In this document: in pieces, positions 62,872-64,000 of the stretch
Layout: every line of letters starts with the position of its first letter
Numbering within the stretch: position 1 is the stretch's first letter
Source: Candidatus Puniceispirillum sp.
GTDB taxonomy: Bacteria > Pseudomonadota > Alphaproteobacteria > Caedimonadales > UBA1908
Assembly (NCBI GenBank): GCA_013822015.1
Contig: PNJU01000002.1
Location: 1-64,000 of the forward strand
Length of the DNA stretch: 64,000 bases
Reading direction: 5' to 3'
The notes under the pieces: model-generated
Databases searched by the model: none
Told to the model about the DNA's origin: nothing
The model's input: only the letters and a program-made list of their open reading frames with translations
Made by a program: the position numbers and the translations under genes

Positions 62872-64000
62872 ATGAAAATACATGAATATCAAGCCAAAGA
62901 GCTGTTAAAAGCTTGTGGCGTACCGGTGCTGGCTGGGCGCATTGCCTACACGCCAGAAGAGGCCAAAGAGGCTGCCACCGCACTGGGGGGCAATGTCTGG
63001 GTCGTCAAAGCGCAAATCCACGCAGGTGGTCGCGGCAAGGGTGGCGGCATTAAGCTTGCAAAGTCCGTGGACGAAGTCGCCTCTTACGCCAAAGACATGT
63101 TGGGGATGCACCTTGTGACACCTCAAACGGGTCCCCAGGGTCAAGAAGTGCGCCGTCTTTATATCGAGCAAGGCTGCGCCCTTGAAAAAGAACTCTATTT
63201 CAGCCTTCTTGTTGACCGCGCCACAAGTCGGGTCAGCGCCATTGCGTCCTCCTGTGGTGGCATGGACATTGAAGAAGTTGCAGCCACCATGCCCGATAAG
63301 ATCATGACCATTGAGATTGATCCGGCCCTTGGACTCATGCCCTACCAAGCACGTAATATTGCCTTTGGCTTGGGGCTGGCGGGTAAGGCCGCCCTGCGCG
63401 CCGCCACCCTTTTTGAAGGATGTTACCGCACATTTATGGCCCATGATGCCTCGTTGGTGGAAATCAATCCTGTGGCGGTCACATCAAACGGGGACGTTTA
63501 CGCCCTTGACGCCAAGGTCACCTTTGAGGAAAACGCCCTTTTCCGTCACGAGTACTTGGAAGAGCTGCGTGACATTACGGAAGAGGATCCAACGGAGCGC
63601 GAGGCCTCCAAGCATTCACTCAGCTACATCAAGCTTGACGGCAATATTGGATGCCTCGTCAACGGTGCGGGTCTTGCCATGGCCACCATGGACGTGATCA
63701 AGCTTTATGGGGGTGAGCCTGCCAACTTCCTCGACGTGGGAGGAGGCGCGCCGCGTGAGCGTGTAACAACAGCCTTCAAGCTGATCTTGGCCGACAAAAA
63801 CGTGGAAGGTATCCTCGTGAATATTTTTGGTGGCATTATGCGCTGCGACATCATTGCCGAGGGCATTGTGGCGGCCGCGCGCGATGTGGGCATGACGGTT
63901 CCCCTTGTTGTGCGCCTAGAGGGCACAAACGTTGATTTGGGTAAGAAAATTTTGGCCGAGTCTGGTCTTGCCATTATTCCTGCCAATGATTTGGGAGACG
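62872..64000 (+). CDS. sucC: Succinyl-CoA synthetase beta subunit (3' end outside window)
   Basis: The first ~376 residues of the ADP/GDP-forming succinyl-CoA ligase beta chain, an enzyme of the citric acid cycle. [19 protein letters not shown] and [20 protein letters not shown] form the ATP-grasp region; [27 protein letters not shown] and [19 protein letters not shown] are the conserved C-terminal blocks. AGGG lies seven bases before the ATG. The usual length is about 386-390 residues, so only a few codons are missing. sucD is expected just beyond the edge. Confidence 0.96.
   Translation, partial: MKIHEYQAKELLKACGVPVLAGRIAYTPEEAKEAATALGGNVWVVKAQIHAGGRGKGGGIKLAKSVDEVASYAKDMLGMHLVTPQTGPQGQEVRRLYIEQGCALEKELYFSLLVDRATSRVSAIASSCGGMDIEEVAATMPDKIMTIEIDPALGLMPYQARNIAFGLGLAGKAALRAATLFEGCYRTFMAHDASLVEINPVAVTSNGDVYALDAKVTFEENALFRHEYLEELRDITEEDPTEREASKHSLSYIKLDGNIGCLVNGAGLAMATMDVIKLYGGEPANFLDVGGGAPRERVTTAFKLILADKNVEGILVNIFGGIMRCDIIAEGIVAAARDVGMTVPLVVRLEGTNVDLGKKILAESGLAIIPANDLGD

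Noticed and set aside
1-64000. CRISPR arrays, insertion sequences, rRNA genes and attachment sites
   Set aside because: I looked for regularly spaced repeats, transposase motifs with flanking inverted repeats, rRNA landmarks and duplicated tRNA ends near the phage cassette and found none that I can support. The two tRNA genes have no neighbouring integrase.

Overview
The window looks like a chromosomal segment of an alphaproteobacterium that probably lives in or on a host. The alphaproteobacterial signs are a holin of the gene-transfer-agent three-transmembrane type, an IhfA-type DNA-bending protein, ThyX, an efp-suhB pair, a secD-secF-tyrS-lysC run and sucC at the right edge. The host-associated lifestyle is an inference from the number of predicted secreted proteins without a known function, the DUF2608-like protein, a patatin phospholipase and a secreted leucine-rich-repeat family. 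A Holosporales- or Rickettsiales-like organism would fit, but nothing here proves it. Base composition is close to balanced by eye, with AT-rich islands around 9.45-10.1, 26.0-26.4, 46.6-46.95 and 60.9-61.85 kb.

Layout. 0.08-11.9 kb: a compact minus-strand phage or gene-transfer-agent-like cassette. In transcription order it holds portal, prohead protease, a small secreted Cys-rich protein, HK97 capsid, connector, head closure, tail completion, a 56-residue protein and several tail/baseplate-like proteins, then a SleB-type hydrolase and the holin. An EamA transporter sits inside it on the opposite strand. No terminase, integrase, tape-measure or tail-tube gene was recognised. 12.0-13.1 kb: a solute-binding protein preceded by a 17-residue leader peptide carrying six consecutive histidines, the most striking regulatory signal here. 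13.3-26.0 kb: a secreted GNAT protein, an esterase, a prepilin peptidase, TrmN6, a three-gene RND efflux operon, Ada, tRNA-Ser(GCU), IhfA, a TMEM175-like channel, SuhB and EF-P.

26.3-48.4 kb: housekeeping genes (carbonic anhydrase, aminotransferase, TetR/SDR pair, tRNA-Glu(UUC), ThyX, MnmA, Nfu) alternate with secreted proteins that are mostly unknown: 588-, 403-, 306-, 223-, 227- and 474-residue proteins, an NlpC/P60-like protein, an S41-like protein that appears to lack its nucleophile, and a HAD/DUF2608 protein. A patatin gene is followed by an MscS channel fused to a cyclic-nucleotide-binding domain.

48.7-64 kb: a dicarboxylate/amino-acid symporter, a tandem universal stress protein, 4-hydroxyphenylpyruvate dioxygenase, then secD-secF-tyrS-lysC and a nitronate-monooxygenase-like flavoprotein. 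After these come four divergent tandem paralogues of a secreted leucine-rich-repeat-like protein, interrupted by an AT-rich VOC-like gene, and finally the 5' part of sucC with an inverted repeat over its promoter. All calls come from reading the sequence; no database search was run.
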